Below are positions 28,352-39,560 of a stretch of DNA of 44,060 nt, in pieces. Position 1 is the stretch's first letter; each line of letters begins with the position of its first letter. Source of the DNA: Catenaria anguillulae PL171 (lineage: Eukaryota; Blastocladiomycota; Blastocladiomycetes; Blastocladiales; Catenariaceae); assembly GCA_002102555.1 (NCBI GenBank), contig MCFL01000199.1, forward strand, positions 1-44,060, given 5' to 3'. Under the pieces are notes generated by a model. It ran no database searches. It was not told the origin of the DNA and saw only the letters and a list, made by a program, of their open reading frames with translations. The position numbers and the translations under genes were made by a program.

Positions 28352-30082
28352 ATGAAACGACACTCTGGCGCCGTCATCACGGCAAAGTCGGCCGCCAACT
28401 GGTACTCGTGGTCGCTGTCGTTTGCCGCGGGCCACGCCGGCCTGCTCTTTGGCTACGAAATCGGCATCATCAACTCGGTCCTCGAGATGGACCCCTTCAA
28501 GCTCTTCTTTGGCCTCGGGTCCTGGAACCAAGACATCAACCACGTCACCTCCATTGGCGAGGCCACCTCCCGCATCTCGTCCATCGTCTCCTTCTTTGTC
28601 CTCGGCTGCATCCCGGGCGCCCTCTTCTCAGCCCAGTTTGCCGACAAACTCGGCCGCAAGCGCTCCATCTGGTTTGGCGCTCTCTGGTTCATGCTCGGCG
28701 CCATCCTCCAAGCCATTGTCCCATCCTCCTTGGACCTCCATGCTCGCCTCGCCATGATGCTCGCCGGCCGCTTTCTTACGGGCATTGGCGTCGGCATGCT
28801 CTCCATGTGTGCCCCATTGTACATTGCCGAACTCGCCCCCGCCAAAATCCGTGGCCGTTTGACCTCGGTCCAGCAGCTCATGATTACCATCGGCATTGCC
28901 TTTGCCGCCAGCGTCAACGCCATCATCATTGACAAGTACCAAAACGCTCCCTTTGACAATGACATTCAATGGCGCCTTGCTCTCGGCCTCCAAGCCGCTC
29001 CCTGCCTCCTACTCGTCCTCTTCATGTTTAAACTGCCCGAATCGCCGCGCTGGCTCATGTCGCGTGACCGTGAGGACGAGGCGCTCAAATCCTTAGCCAT
29101 TGTGCGCCAGTCGTCAACCCGGTCCCCAGAGGTCCAAGAAGAGTTTTACGACTACAAGCAGGCCATTGAGCTAGAGCGCACCATTGGGTCGGCCGATTGG
29201 AAAGAGTTGCTGTTGCCTGGCATTTGGAATCGTGTTGCCATTGCGTGCTTTTTGCAGTTTTTCCAGCAATGGTCGGGCATCAATTCCATCATGTTCTTCT
29301 CGTACGTTTCGTGTCATTCCCGGAGCCGCACACACACACACACACACATGATTGACGGCTGGTTTATCTTGTTAGTGCATCCATGTTCATTGCCATGGGC
29401 TTCCCACGCACATCTGCCCTCACGCTCAACGTTGTCATCCAAAACGTCGTCAACGTGTTTGCGACCATCCCTGGCATGATCCTCATTGAGCGCGCGGGAC
29501 GTACCAAACTCTTGCAATGGGGCGGCATTCTCATGTCGCTGTCCATGACCTTGCTCGCCATCTTTGTCAACCTGTTCCAATCCACCTCGGGCATCACCCC
29601 AGGAACCGACATCACCCCAGGCACCTTGATTCCCGACTCGGCCAAAACCTGGTCCATGCTGGGCGTCATTGCCATGTACGCCTACGTTGCCTGTTTTGCA
29701 GCCACATGGGGCCCCGTAGTGTGGGTGTACCAGAGCGAGATTTTCCCGATGCGGATCCGCGGCAAGGGCACGGGGCTGGCCACGGCCAGCAATTGGATCA
29801 ACAATTACATCTTGACGGCCGTGTGGCCGTTTGTGAGCCGCGCGCTCGGGCCAAACCAATACATTATCTTTGCGGTGACGGGGCTCGTCATGGCGGCATA
29901 TGTCGCGTACTTTGTGCCGGAGACGCAAGGACGGAGTTTGGAAGGTACATATTGACGCTTTTCTTTTTCTATTCTCGTGTCGTTTGAACACTGGAGCTGA
30001 CACATGCATGGTTGATGTAGACATGGACGCTGTGTTTGGGTTTGTGCCAAAGGAAGCTCAAGCAACAGACTTGAAAGCATAA
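28352..30082 (+). CDS. MFS sugar transporter (hexose-transporter family)
   Basis: Exons 28352-29301, 29376-29944 and 30021-30082 give 526 aa with 12 predicted helices. Sugar-porter signatures appear in order: GYEIGIINS in TM1, DKLGRKRSIW between TM2 and TM3, GRFLTGIGVGMLS, PESPRWLMSRDREDEAL before the central loop, QQWSGINSIMFFS in TM7, ERAGRTKLL, YQSEIFPMRIRGKGTG and the C-terminal PETQGRSLEDMDAVF (PETKG-type). These identify a plasma-membrane facilitator or proton symporter for a hexose-like sugar; the exact substrate cannot be read from the sequence. The first intron (29302-29375) contains a (CA)n repeat, and the second splits the PETQGRSLED motif. A transposon end lies about 120 bp before the ATG, so the promoter is probably altered. 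Confidence 0.93.
29329..29348. repeat. (CA)n microsatellite
   Basis: About ten CA units inside the first intron of the sugar transporter gene, some 25 nt from its 3' splice site. Confidence 0.9.
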
Positions 30083-30924
30083 AATCTCATGTCGCTCGCT
30101 TCCCCCGCCTTTCTCCTCCCCTCTCACTTTCTCGCTTGTCCCATTCCATCTTTTTCCTACACTGTCAGTTTTGCTTTGTCTGTCATTCACTTGTTGCTTT
30201 TGCTTCTTCTTTGGATTCCCTCTCGCTTGCTTCCGTTTTCTATTTGTGGGTTTGTTTGACCTCGCATGAACCATCCGTCGTCTGTGGTTCCGGTTCCCAC
30301 AGCACCCCTGTCCTCGTGTATATGTACATGTATTTTGCAAGTTGTGCTCAACCCGAAACATGTACATGAGTCTCGCGGCGTGCTCAACGCAGCTTGCTCC
30401 ATATGTGTGCCGTCTGTTGTATATTACCTATCAAACATAAGGTGCACTCAGGCTCGCGTCAAGAGCAGAAACGACTGCCATGAGCTGCCCTCGGGTCCGT
30501 TTCCGACGGCCAAGCGACCGCATCCAATGGGCGCAACTCACCGAGGGTGTGAGTGATGCGCTACCTGGTACATAGTGTGCATACTTATGCCGGAAGCATC
30601 CGATCGACTCAAGACCGTGATGGCTTCCGCGCACGTGTCTCGCGCGAACCACAATACTCCTCATGACTGTTGGCAAGGATTTCAGCCCATCACTTTACGA
30701 TCGCGGCGGATACGACATGGAACCAACGATATCGATCACGATGAGGCGGATGGACGATGGGCAGAACTGGAGCTCACCATCGATCGAGCCTAGAGCTTTG
30801 AACGGTGTATGCGGCGGTACAAAAGAAAGAGGATCCCCCTAAGCTTGAGCGCCCAGAGAACCCTGCCAAGTTGCATGTCATTTTCGTCCCTGCATATGTC
30901 CCGCCCTCCAAATTGACACCCACC
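30083..30924. other. intergenic region
   Basis: About 840 bp between the sugar transporter and the repeat protein. The first 200 bp are C/T-rich, probably 3' untranslated. The rest shows no gene, repeat or RNA signature that I can support. It should contain the promoter of the downstream repeat protein. Confidence 0.5.
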
Positions 30925-32931
30925 ATGCACCAATTCATCGCCTCGGCTTCAACTGCTCTGGCCGTGGCCGCCGTCGTCAAAGGCGTCTTGCCATCGTCAT
31001 CATCTTCACCATCTCCTGCGCCAGCCAACAACAATAGCAACAAGACTCGAATTCCCACATTGCCGCTCGAACTCGTCGACCCGCTCCTTGCCGTGACCAT
31101 CCGCCTGTGCACCTCCAAGAACGCAGAAGCTGCCGGCAGCTCACTGCACGTCAAGCAAGTCCTAAACGTCATTTCGCATTCGTCCAGTCCCTCGTCACTC
31201 ACGCTCCAGGCGGCACTATTGCACGGTCTGCCATGGTTCACTGTTGGCCATGCCACAGGCACTCGGCGCCGCGTTATCGATCTTAGTTCAAGCAATGATG
31301 GGCGCGATAGTAGCTCCACTGCGGTTCGCGTCTTGCTTCTCCACGCGCATGCGCGGCCATATGCTCGCGCAACGGCTTCTTCAGCGAGGTTGATTCCCAT
31401 GAGCTTTCGGCCGTCGGACCTGATCCTGCCCACAACATCCACGCTCGCCGACCAACTCGCCGTGTGCGACTGGTGGACGCAGCACTTGCCACTACCAACC
31501 ATCGGCCATCTCGCACCACTTGTACTCGTCTCGCCACACGCCAAGCATCTCACACGCTACTTGCTCTCGGCCCACGCCACACTCGGCACACAGTTCGCCG
31601 ATACAGACTTGGACGCAACCCTAACGCTGCTCGCGTCGCTCAAGTGCGCCGACTTGAGTGCGTGGTATCGCCACGAGTACACTGGCCCGCTCAAATCGCT
31701 TGCATCCGCCACCAGTGTACTGTACCCAGGTGACTCGGCCGCGCTCGTGCTTGCACATGAGCTGGCCACACCGCCCAGGGTTGCGAGTCACGCCATTTTG
31801 GATGCGTGTGCGTTAGGCAATGTCCAAGCGCTCGCACACTACGTGTCGCTGGGATGCATCTTGGAACCAAGCACGCGTGCCATGGACGTTGCGAGCAATG
31901 CGGGGCATGTCGGCGTGCTCAAGTGGTGGGTCAAGCACGGGTTGGACATCAAGTATTCTGACGAGGCCGTGGACTTTGCGAGCAAGAATGGACACGTGGA
32001 TGTGTTGGCGTGGTGGTGGGCACGGCGGGGCGAGTGGCCCATGGAGTACACGAATGCGAGCGTGGACTTGGCGAGCAGTCACGGCCAAATCAACGTGTTG
32101 CGGTGGTGGAAGGACAAACACCCAAAGTATTCCGAGGCGGCAGTGCATGGCGCGGCCATGGCTGGGCACTTGCGTGTGCTCGCGTGGTGGGCGGACGAGT
32201 CGTCGTTTGGGTTGCCGATCAAGGTGGATCCACGCAGGCTCGCGGCGCTGCTAAGTGGCAAGCGGGATGGGTCGGGCGTGCACGTGCTTGAATGGTGGGA
32301 ACAACAGTCGGGGTTGCCATCGCTCGTGGAGGCAGTGGATGTACGCATTCTCGAGACGTGTGCGACGCGCAGAGCCATTGATTATTGGACGTCCAAGCTC
32401 AACCTCGTCGGACTTGGATTTGGCAACCTGGGCAGCAAGTGGGTGAGACAGTGGGTGTGGCCCAAAGTCACATTCACTCTTCCGGCGACAGTCGACCAGT
32501 CCATGATTGATTGGTGGGCGGACGAATCTGGGTTGGCGTTTGTGCCGAGCACCGACCTCATCACCGACTTGTGTGTGCAAGGGGACTTGAGTGCGCTGGA
32601 GTGGTGGTCCCAGCGCGGCCCATTGCCTGCGTTGCGCGGCCAAGATGCGTTCAAGGTGATGTATGCGGGCCGGGTGGATGTACTGGCGTGGTTTGCGGCG
32701 CACGGCGGCGAGATCGTGGTGCAAGAGTATGCTGTGCTACTTGAGGCGGCAAAGAGCCTTGATCCAAGGGTTGTGGATTGGGTCGTGACGAGATATTATG
32801 GGGGCAAGGCAAGGATGAGTACACAGTGGGATGGCATGGTCGAGGCAGTAGATGCATATGGGATGGGCGGAAAGGATCAGGGTGGAGTCAAGGGGTTCGT
32901 TGGAATGGGAGGCGTTCGACTGGTTGGGTAG
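30925..32931 (+). CDS. ankyrin-like 'VLxWW' repeat protein
   Basis: The frame gives 668 aa from the ATG at 30925; it is open 40 codons further upstream but without another ATG. After an Ala/Ser-rich start there is a domain beginning LPLELVDPLLAVTIRLC, reminiscent of an F-box or similar N-terminal helical module. The second half carries about seven helical repeats of roughly 30-35 residues with the motif H/Q-x-x-VL-x-WW: GHVGVLKWWVKHG, GHVDVLAWWWARRG, GQINVLRWWKDKH, GHLRVLAWWADES, VHVLEWWEQQSG, LSALEWWSQRG and GRVDVLAWFAAHGG. The pattern is that of degenerate ankyrin repeats, common as large families in some early fungi and oomycetes. They are probably protein-interaction scaffolds. No catalytic motif is visible. 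Confidence 0.8.
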   Translation: MHQFIASASTALAVAAVVKGVLPSSSSSPSPAPANNNSNKTRIPTLPLELVDPLLAVTIRLCTSKNAEAAGSSLHVKQVLNVISHSSSPSSLTLQAALLHGLPWFTVGHATGTRRRVIDLSSSNDGRDSSSTAVRVLLLHAHARPYARATASSARLIPMSFRPSDLILPTTSTLADQLAVCDWWTQHLPLPTIGHLAPLVLVSPHAKHLTRYLLSAHATLGTQFADTDLDATLTLLASLKCADLSAWYRHEYTGPLKSLASATSVLYPGDSAALVLAHELATPPRVASHAILDACALGNVQALAHYVSLGCILEPSTRAMDVASNAGHVGVLKWWVKHGLDIKYSDEAVDFASKNGHVDVLAWWWARRGEWPMEYTNASVDLASSHGQINVLRWWKDKHPKYSEAAVHGAAMAGHLRVLAWWADESSFGLPIKVDPRRLAALLSGKRDGSGVHVLEWWEQQSGLPSLVEAVDVRILETCATRRAIDYWTSKLNLVGLGFGNLGSKWVRQWVWPKVTFTLPATVDQSMIDWWADESGLAFVPSTDLITDLCVQGDLSALEWWSQRGPLPALRGQDAFKVMYAGRVDVLAWFAAHGGEIVVQEYAVLLEAAKSLDPRVVDWVVTRYYGGKARMSTQWDGMVEAVDAYGMGGKDQGGVKGFVGMGGVRLVG

Positions 32932-33626
32932 AGCCAAGTGCACCTACTGTACTTGCAGTACTTGCTCATACATGCAATTGCACATTTTGAAGCAGTTTGA
33001 TGAGCACGCGAGACAAGCAACTCGAAATGAACAGAATGCGGCGAGACAGAGTCACTCAAACGTCTCACCGCCCTTGAAATGTGGTCAGCCGTCAGACTAG
33101 GTCCATGTCTGGCTTACCCGGCTGTGACTCTGACAGCAGCAACCAGCTGGCTAGAATGTATCAACCCGCTTTGCATCTGAGTTGTTGCCTTCGGCGTGGT
33201 CCGTCCCAGCGCTGACCCACACACCAAGGGGAACGAACCCATCTACATGCCTTGAAATGTTTGCGCCGCCGCCCGGCAGAACCTTTGCCCCCTGTACCGT
33301 ATCTTGGTCAGCGGCAATCTGGCCGAGAATGGGCTCATCAATTGGGCGAGATTGAGGCGCTCACTCGCCTTTCACGTTTGCCGATTCCCACCCCAAAGGC
33401 ACAACGGGATGGCCATCGTGAGCTCTAGACACATAGACACGTGCCAGGGCTTAAGGCGCACTCACGGTTCACCCGTATCTCGCCACCCAGCGCATTCGAC
33501 TCCCCGTGCCCGATTCCATCGGCTGCCACCTCCCTTGGTGCATCGTCCCGCCGGCATCGAAGCCGCCGCCGCCCATCCCGTGATCTCATCTCCTTCCCAG
33601 GCTGATCAGGCCACCCAACAACAACC
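32932..33626. other. intergenic region
   Basis: About 700 bp, presumably the 3' end of the repeat-protein gene and the promoter and leader of the next gene. Only short frames without domain content are present. No repeat or RNA gene is seen. Confidence 0.5.
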
Positions 33627-35648
33627 ATGACCACCCGCCGCATGTCTGCTCGCCTGCAGCTGGCCGCTGCCGAGCCTGCCCCTGCTTCTGCTGCTGTTGC
33701 TGCTCCGCCCCCAGCCGCCGCCGCCGCGAGACCCACTCGCGCCCGCAAGCAACCTGCAACGACGACCTCCGCAACGGCAAAGGCGAGCTCTGCCGCCACC
33801 AAACCCGCGGCTGCCGCCCCCACAAAGACTGCCCCGTCCCGCAAACGCACCCGTTCATCCGTCGAGGACGACGAAGCCACCGAGCCACATGCCGCTGACC
33901 AGCCCGAAGCGCCCGCCACCAAGCGTGCCCGCTCCGCGGCAGCCGCAAAGCCCAAGGCTGTTCCTGTTGCCGCCGCGTCCATTGGATCCACCCGCGCTTC
34001 TCGGTTGCGCGCAGCGAGTACAGCCGCTACAACGGCGGCAAAGTCGGTCGCTGCGGCAAAGGAAAACGCAAAGGTGACTACGGGGAGAAAGCCGGCTGCG
34101 GCGACAGCGACGGCGAAAACCAAGAAGGTGGTTGTGCCCAAGCCAAAGGCGGCTTCGGCAGCTGGCAAGGGTAAAGGCGCAAAGGTGACCAAGGGCAAGG
34201 CAAAGACAAAGGCAGGGGCTGATGCTGATGCCGTCGTCGAGGAGCTGGATGCAGAGTCTGAGCTGTCGGATTTGGAGGCGGATGAGGCAGGTGCCGCCAA
34301 CCAAGAAGATGAACGACAGAAGGATGGCCAAGAGGTGACGGATGAGGAGCGTCAGCGCACCATTCGGTTTGCGCCCGAGCCTATCGTGTTTGATACATCC
34401 AAGGATGTGGCGGATCGACCGCCGCCCAGACGGGTGGCCGGGAAACCGCCTGCGGTTGCTGTGGGTCTGGCTTCCGATGAACCCGTCACGGCCAAGGTGC
34501 AAGACGAGGAAGAGCAGCAAGTGGCGCAGGAAGACGCCATGGACGTGGATGCGCCTGCGGCCGCCACTCTCGCACAAGTCGAGTCCGAGGTTACCACGGA
34601 ACCCGCGGCGATGGCGGATGCAACCGTGGAGGCGACTGCTCAACAGCCCGAAGAGGATCCGATGCAAGTTGACTCTGGACCCACCGCTGCCCCAGCCGCC
34701 GCAGCCACCGTCGAGTCCACGACCACGACGGCTCCCACCGCCGCCAAAACGGATGCCGCTCCCTCCACCCCAACCAAACCCGTGCCTACTGCCCTCCCCG
34801 CTCACTTGACGACGCCTTCCCGCCCGACGCCACTCAAGTCAGCCATGCGCACGCCCAACACGCTGTCCCGCCTGCACCTGACCCCCGGCCGCACCGCTAC
34901 CTTTTCGCCGCACCTGACCCAGGAGGCCGAAACCTACTCGCCCGCCGACTATGACCGATCCATGCTGCCCAATATGACAAAGGACTTGAGATCCACAGGC
35001 AAGATCAACAGAGACAACTGGATCGGCATCATTCGCAGTGTCGACAAGTTCAAGGTCAAGGAGATGCAGGTGCATCCCGAGAGCAAGGCCAACACCAGGG
35101 TGCACTTGCCGGGGCATTTAAGTCCGGGCAGTTGCGGCGAGGCCAGTGAGGACGACGAGCAAGAAGAGTTTCGGTTGTTTGATGGCAGCCCGCTCAAGCA
35201 AAAGACCACGGTCGGACATGTCAATGTCATGGAGGCGGCGGCCGCAGCTGCAGCCACCGACTCGGAGGCGGACAAGCAGGAGAGCAAGGTCGACGAGCAC
35301 GCCGAAAACGGTGCCAAGGCCGCAACCGCAACGCCGGCCAAGCAGGCGTCAGGCGTGACTGCCACGCCCAACACGCGCCGCGTGCTCTTCCCGCTTGCGA
35401 CCAACAACGCTGCTTCTTCGTCGACGCCCGCTGCTCAGGACACGCCCACCAAGGTAGTAAAGGACGTGGCCGAGTCAGGGTCCAGCGACGCGCAGGCAAC
35501 GCCGCTCAAGTCGCCCGGCAGGTTGATTGGCAGTGTGATTGGGACAGTGGGGTCGTTGATTTCCAGACTGACGCCGAGCCGCAAGTCAGTCGCGGATTTG
35601 GTTGCCGAGCGCCAGCAGCAGCAGCAGCCGGCCCAGGCCGATGAGTAA
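33627..35648 (+). CDS. unrecognised Ala/Lys/Pro-rich, probably nuclear protein
   Basis: A 673-aa intronless frame starts at ATG 33627 (MTTRRMSARLQLAAAE). Residues 1-200 are Ala/Lys/Pro-rich with histone-H1-like and bipartite-NLS-like stretches (RKRTRSSVEDD, KTKKVVVPKPKAA). The middle is acidic and Thr/Ala-rich. The only segment with conserved-looking order is ~385-490: TPSRPTPLKSAMRTPNTLSR, YSPADYDRSMLPNM, and INRDNWIGIIRSVDKFKVKE. SP/TP sites are numerous and an RVxF-type motif (TRRVLFPL) near ~588 could dock protein phosphatase 1. The C-terminus ends in a short amphipathic segment and a Gln run. I do not recognise the protein; a chromosome- or nuclear-periphery-associated role is only a guess from composition. 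Confidence 0.72.
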   Translation: MTTRRMSARLQLAAAEPAPASAAVAAPPPAAAAARPTRARKQPATTTSATAKASSAATKPAAAAPTKTAPSRKRTRSSVEDDEATEPHAADQPEAPATKRARSAAAAKPKAVPVAAASIGSTRASRLRAASTAATTAAKSVAAAKENAKVTTGRKPAAATATAKTKKVVVPKPKAASAAGKGKGAKVTKGKAKTKAGADADAVVEELDAESELSDLEADEAGAANQEDERQKDGQEVTDEERQRTIRFAPEPIVFDTSKDVADRPPPRRVAGKPPAVAVGLASDEPVTAKVQDEEEQQVAQEDAMDVDAPAAATLAQVESEVTTEPAAMADATVEATAQQPEEDPMQVDSGPTAAPAAAATVESTTTTAPTAAKTDAAPSTPTKPVPTALPAHLTTPSRPTPLKSAMRTPNTLSRLHLTPGRTATFSPHLTQEAETYSPADYDRSMLPNMTKDLRSTGKINRDNWIGIIRSVDKFKVKEMQVHPESKANTRVHLPGHLSPGSCGEASEDDEQEEFRLFDGSPLKQKTTVGHVNVMEAAAAAAATDSEADKQESKVDEHAENGAKAATATPAKQASGVTATPNTRRVLFPLATNNAASSSTPAAQDTPTKVVKDVAESGSSDAQATPLKSPGRLIGSVIGTVGSLISRLTPSRKSVADLVAERQQQQQPAQADE

Positions 35649-35757
35649 CCTTTTTGTTGTTGACTTTTTGTTTTGTTTTCATTTCAGAAGTTTGTCCGAC
35701 TGTTTTGCAAGAATATTTATCAATACACGGTGTATAAATCAAGCTGGGGAGGCGACA

Positions 35758-38700
35758 TTACCGCTTGCGCCGTCTGATGGGTTTCCCGACTGTCACACTC
35801 CCCGCCACCCTGCTACTCCCACTGCTTGCACCAGCCCCGCTCCTTCCCCCAACACTCGACCCTGCCCGCTTACGTTCCTCCTCGATGGCTTTGCGCTCGG
35901 CCGCAATCTGAGCCTCCCACTCCAAATTCCTCCTTTCAACCCGTTCAACCTCGCGCTTTTCGCGAAACCCAAACCCACGATCCCGAACGGAAAAGAACAT
36001 TGGCCCAAGCTCGGCCAACCAATGCGGATCCACGGCCGTGACATAATGCACATACTCCTTGCTGGTGAGCACGAGCTCGTGGTACACGATATAGTTTGGC
36101 GTATACCCGAGCCCGGCCAGCGCACTCGTCGGATGCAAGTGACAGGGCAAGCCCGACCGCAAGTTGACGTACTCGCCAATCGACTTGAGGCGCGCGGCTT
36201 GGTGGAAGTAGGCCGAGCAAATGCACTTGCGCAACACGTCCCAGTCTTTACCACACGACGTCATCGGAATTTGTTGCGACTTGAGGATATCGGCCAATTG
36301 AACACGCACTTCTTCGGCCCGGCGCATGGCACGCGGCTGCACAAAGTTCTTGATACACCAAGCGTCGCGCATGCCGTTGCCGCGCCATTGTAGGTACACG
36401 TGAAGTAGCGTCAAGTGATCCGATTCCGCCACAAAGAAACGCTCGCGTGCGGCATCGGCTTCCTCGGCACGTTCCTTTGGGCGATAAAACACGGTCGGCA
36501 CGCTGAGCATGGACACAATCACCACCATTTCCTGCGTGCACCCGAGCTCGGCAGCCACCAGCAGCATCTTTGCCAGGCTTGGGTCGAGCGGAAACGACAC
36601 CATCTTGGACCCCATGGGCGTCAAGTCGCCCGTGTTGCCCAGCGACCCGAGGATCCACAGCTGATACATGGAGTTGAGGATCACGTCCTGCGGCGGAGGG
36701 TCCATAAACTCGAAATGCAACAGGTTTTCGACGCCCATGGACTTGAGCAGCAGCACCACATTGGCCAAGTTGGTGCGCTGGATTTCCGGAATCGTGTTGG
36801 GGTACAGCTCATCGTTGAATGCCGCCTCCGTGTACATGCGATAGCACGTGCCCGGCCCCGTGCGGCCTGCACGGCCCGACCGCTGGTTGGCGTTGGCTTG
36901 CGAGATGGGCGTGATTTGCAAAGCGTCCATGCCGATCTTGGCATTGTAGTACTTGAGCTTGCAAAACCCAGAGTCGATCACGTACTTGATGCCGTCAATG
37001 GTCAGAGACGTTTCGGCAATGTTGGTGGCAACTACCACTTTGCGGTGCGGGGACGCATTGAAGATTTTGGCTTGCAAATCGGCGGGCATTTGCGAGTAGA
37101 TGGGCAGAATGTCGAGTGGCGGCGGATTGTGCATGTCGTCGAGCCGGTCGGCCAGAATGGCGCACGTGGCTTCAATGTCCTCTTGGCCCGTCATAAAGAT
37201 GAGCACGTCGCCTGGCGGGTGCGTCAGGTGGATCTGCAGTGTTTGCTTGACGGCCGACTCGACATAGTCCTCGCACGGCGCTTTGGAAAATTGCACGTCA
37301 ACTGGGAAAGTTCGACCAGGAATCTCAAATACGGGGACGTTTCCGAAAAAGCGCGAAAACTTGTCGGCATCCATGGTGGCCGATGTGACTATCAATTTCA
37401 GATCGCGGCGCCGAGCAACCACGCGCTTGATGATGCCCATGAGCACGTCTGTGTTGAGAGCGCGCTCGTGCGCCTCGTCCATGATGATGCACGAGTACTT
37501 GTCCAAGTCTTGGTCGAGCAACAGTTCGCGCAGCAGCACGCCGTCCGTCATGTACCGGATTTGCGTCACGCCAGGCGTGGTCATGTCCTCGAACCGGATC
37601 GTGTACCCAACTTGCTTGCCGAGCTCCACGCCCATTTCCTCAGCAACGCGCTTGGCCACCGACATGGCGGCCACACGCCGCGGCTGAGTACATCCGATCA
37701 TGGCGCCGCCCGCGGCGTACCCAGACTCGCACAGGTACTGCGTGAGCTGCGTGGTTTTGCCCGAACCGGTTTGACCGACCACAACAACGATTTGGTTTTC
37801 CCGGATGGCGGACAGCAGGTCTTCGCGCACAGAGTAGACGGGCAGGTACTCGCGCTGCGACTTGATGGACTTTGTGAGCGCAAATTCCGAGACAGCCTCG
37901 GACGAGGGAGCTGCGGGCTGCTCGGCCTTGACTTGGACAAGCTGATGTTGATCCGAGGCTTTTGCATCCTCTGCATCCTCCTCCTTGACACCCATGACAT
38001 TACCCAACACGGTCCCCTTGACATCCACGCGTTCCCTGGCCTGCTTCTTGCGCTCGCCCTCTGCCCTGCGCATCCTCACCACGCCCGACCCTTGCCGAGC
38101 AACCACGGCCATGTCACTTGTGGGATCCCTTACCACCTGCACCGTTTCCAACTGCTTTGTGTACACCTGTCGGCCGTCGAGGAAGGGCGGGCGAATGTCA
38201 TGCACCATGACATGCACTTGATCCTGTGCATCCTCGGTATCCGAGTCGTCGTCGTCGCCCGCGGCCAGCCGTTGTGCGAGCCCCGATGTGAGCAATCGGT
38301 TGGATTCCCACTTGTCTGTGTCGCGGGCGGCATTGAGTGCGCGTTGCGAGGGCCGTTTCTTGACGGGTTGCGCGTCCGGTTGAGGGGCGGCAAGTTCGGC
38401 AAGTTCGTAGCCGGCAAACGGGTTGTGGTCGTAGTCCATTGTCTGAATGTGTTGTATGGAGAGAGTCAGGAACGGCAGAGGTGGTGTGTGTTGTCAAGAG
38501 CGTAGCGTAGCGTACCATGCCCTCGTCAATATCGTACCAGTCGCGATCGAGCTTTGTTGGATCTTGCTCGTCAATGGCAGTGTCGGAATCATCGGCTAGG
38601 TTGTTGCTAATGTTGGAATCACTGTCGATAGCAAGAGCATCATCGAACGAAGAAACGGCGGGTCGTTGGCGGGAACTGGCGGGCGTGAATTGAAGGGTTG

Positions 38701-39305
38701 GGATTGGTGAGGTGGGTTTTTGGTAATCTGAATGGACAGACAAGTCAAGAGCGTCAGTGTCGCAACGCCAAAATCAGTGCTGATGGAAACATAACCATGC
38801 AAACCTTTGCGCAGAACGAGACCGGAAGACGACGGCGTGGGAGTGCCCTCGCGCGAGGTTGATGACGAGCCAGCCGATTCAAAGACGGGCATAGTTGATC
38901 CTGGGGCGAACGACAAGCAAAGAGCATGGGCTAGGTCAACTACAATGACACAGGTGGGCGCATGACATGCCGTTACGTACGTGAAGCCGATTTTGGGCGT
39001 TTGGGTTCAAACTGGGACTGTCTCTGGTAGTCATCATGCTCGTCATCGTCGTCGCTCCACGACCGCTTGACCCTGACTTTGGCGCTCGCCTTGATCTTTT
39101 CCTTTTCCTGATATCCTGCGGCGGGCGATTCAGAGCGTTTGCGTTCGGCGAGAGCGTCAAGGCCAAGCTTGGACCGTGGCGATGAAGCATTGGAATTGGA
39201 CGTGGAGGCAGGGCCCGACTTTCGAAAGACGACGAGTCCACCGCCTCTTGGCGGCTGTTGGCCGTGGCCACTACCAGATGGCTGCTGGTGGTTGTAGGAT
39301 GACAT
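35758..39305 (-). CDS. PRP16: pre-mRNA splicing DEAH-box ATPase PRP16 (DHX38)
   Basis: Exons 38981-39305, 38805-38900, 38516-38727 and 35758-38442 give 1105 aa, close to the yeast protein (about 1070). The N-terminus has the family's [11 protein letters not shown] and [11 protein letters not shown] / [10 protein letters not shown] / [12 protein letters not shown] blocks. The helicase core follows: motif [10 protein letters not shown] (~434), DEAH (~533), VTSATMD (~563), [10 protein letters not shown], and motif [10 protein letters not shown] (~731). The ratchet/winged-helix and OB regions have [20 protein letters not shown] and the strongly PRP16-typical [15 protein letters not shown]16 remodels the spliceosome after the first catalytic step, permitting exon ligation. 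The 5' end faces the Gdown1-like gene across a short AT-rich region. The basic, Ser-rich C-terminal tail is variable in the family. Assignment to PRP16 over PRP2/PRP22 rests on the N-terminal and C-terminal blocks. Confidence 0.95.
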
Positions 39306-39560
39306 TGCGTTGGGCTTGAGTTGTTCTGGGATGAATTTCTTTCCATACGCATATGTAACCGCTTACACTTAGAAACTTGATCCATTTAATAAAAAAAAGC
39401 CAAATTAAAACGAATAATACAGTAAAATGCAATAAGAACAAATAAATTATATTTAACGGCTGCCGATCTCCATCCATCGACGCCAAGATTATCATTAATA
39501 TTTATCATGTCCATTTTTTCCACTTGGAAGCTTACACAACGGCCCAACAGCAAATAAACA
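39306..39560. promoter_or_regulatory. bidirectional AT-rich promoter between PRP16 and the Gdown1-like gene
   Basis: The 255 bp between two divergent ATGs are clearly more AT-rich than the surroundings, including an A-run at 39391-39399 and AAATAAATTATATTTAA around 39440. The two genes probably share this control region. No specific factor site is recognised. Confidence 0.55.

Noticed and set aside
33425-34300. 291-codon minus-strand Ala/Val-rich frame
   Set aside because: It is the antisense of the Ala/Pro/Lys-rich start of the gene at 33627 and has only low-complexity composition.
36415-38505. 696-codon plus-strand open frame antisense to PRP16
   Set aside because: It is the mirror of a highly conserved helicase exon with strong GC-biased codon use; composition is His/Arg-rich and no domain is visible. 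The minus-strand PRP16 reading is unambiguous.
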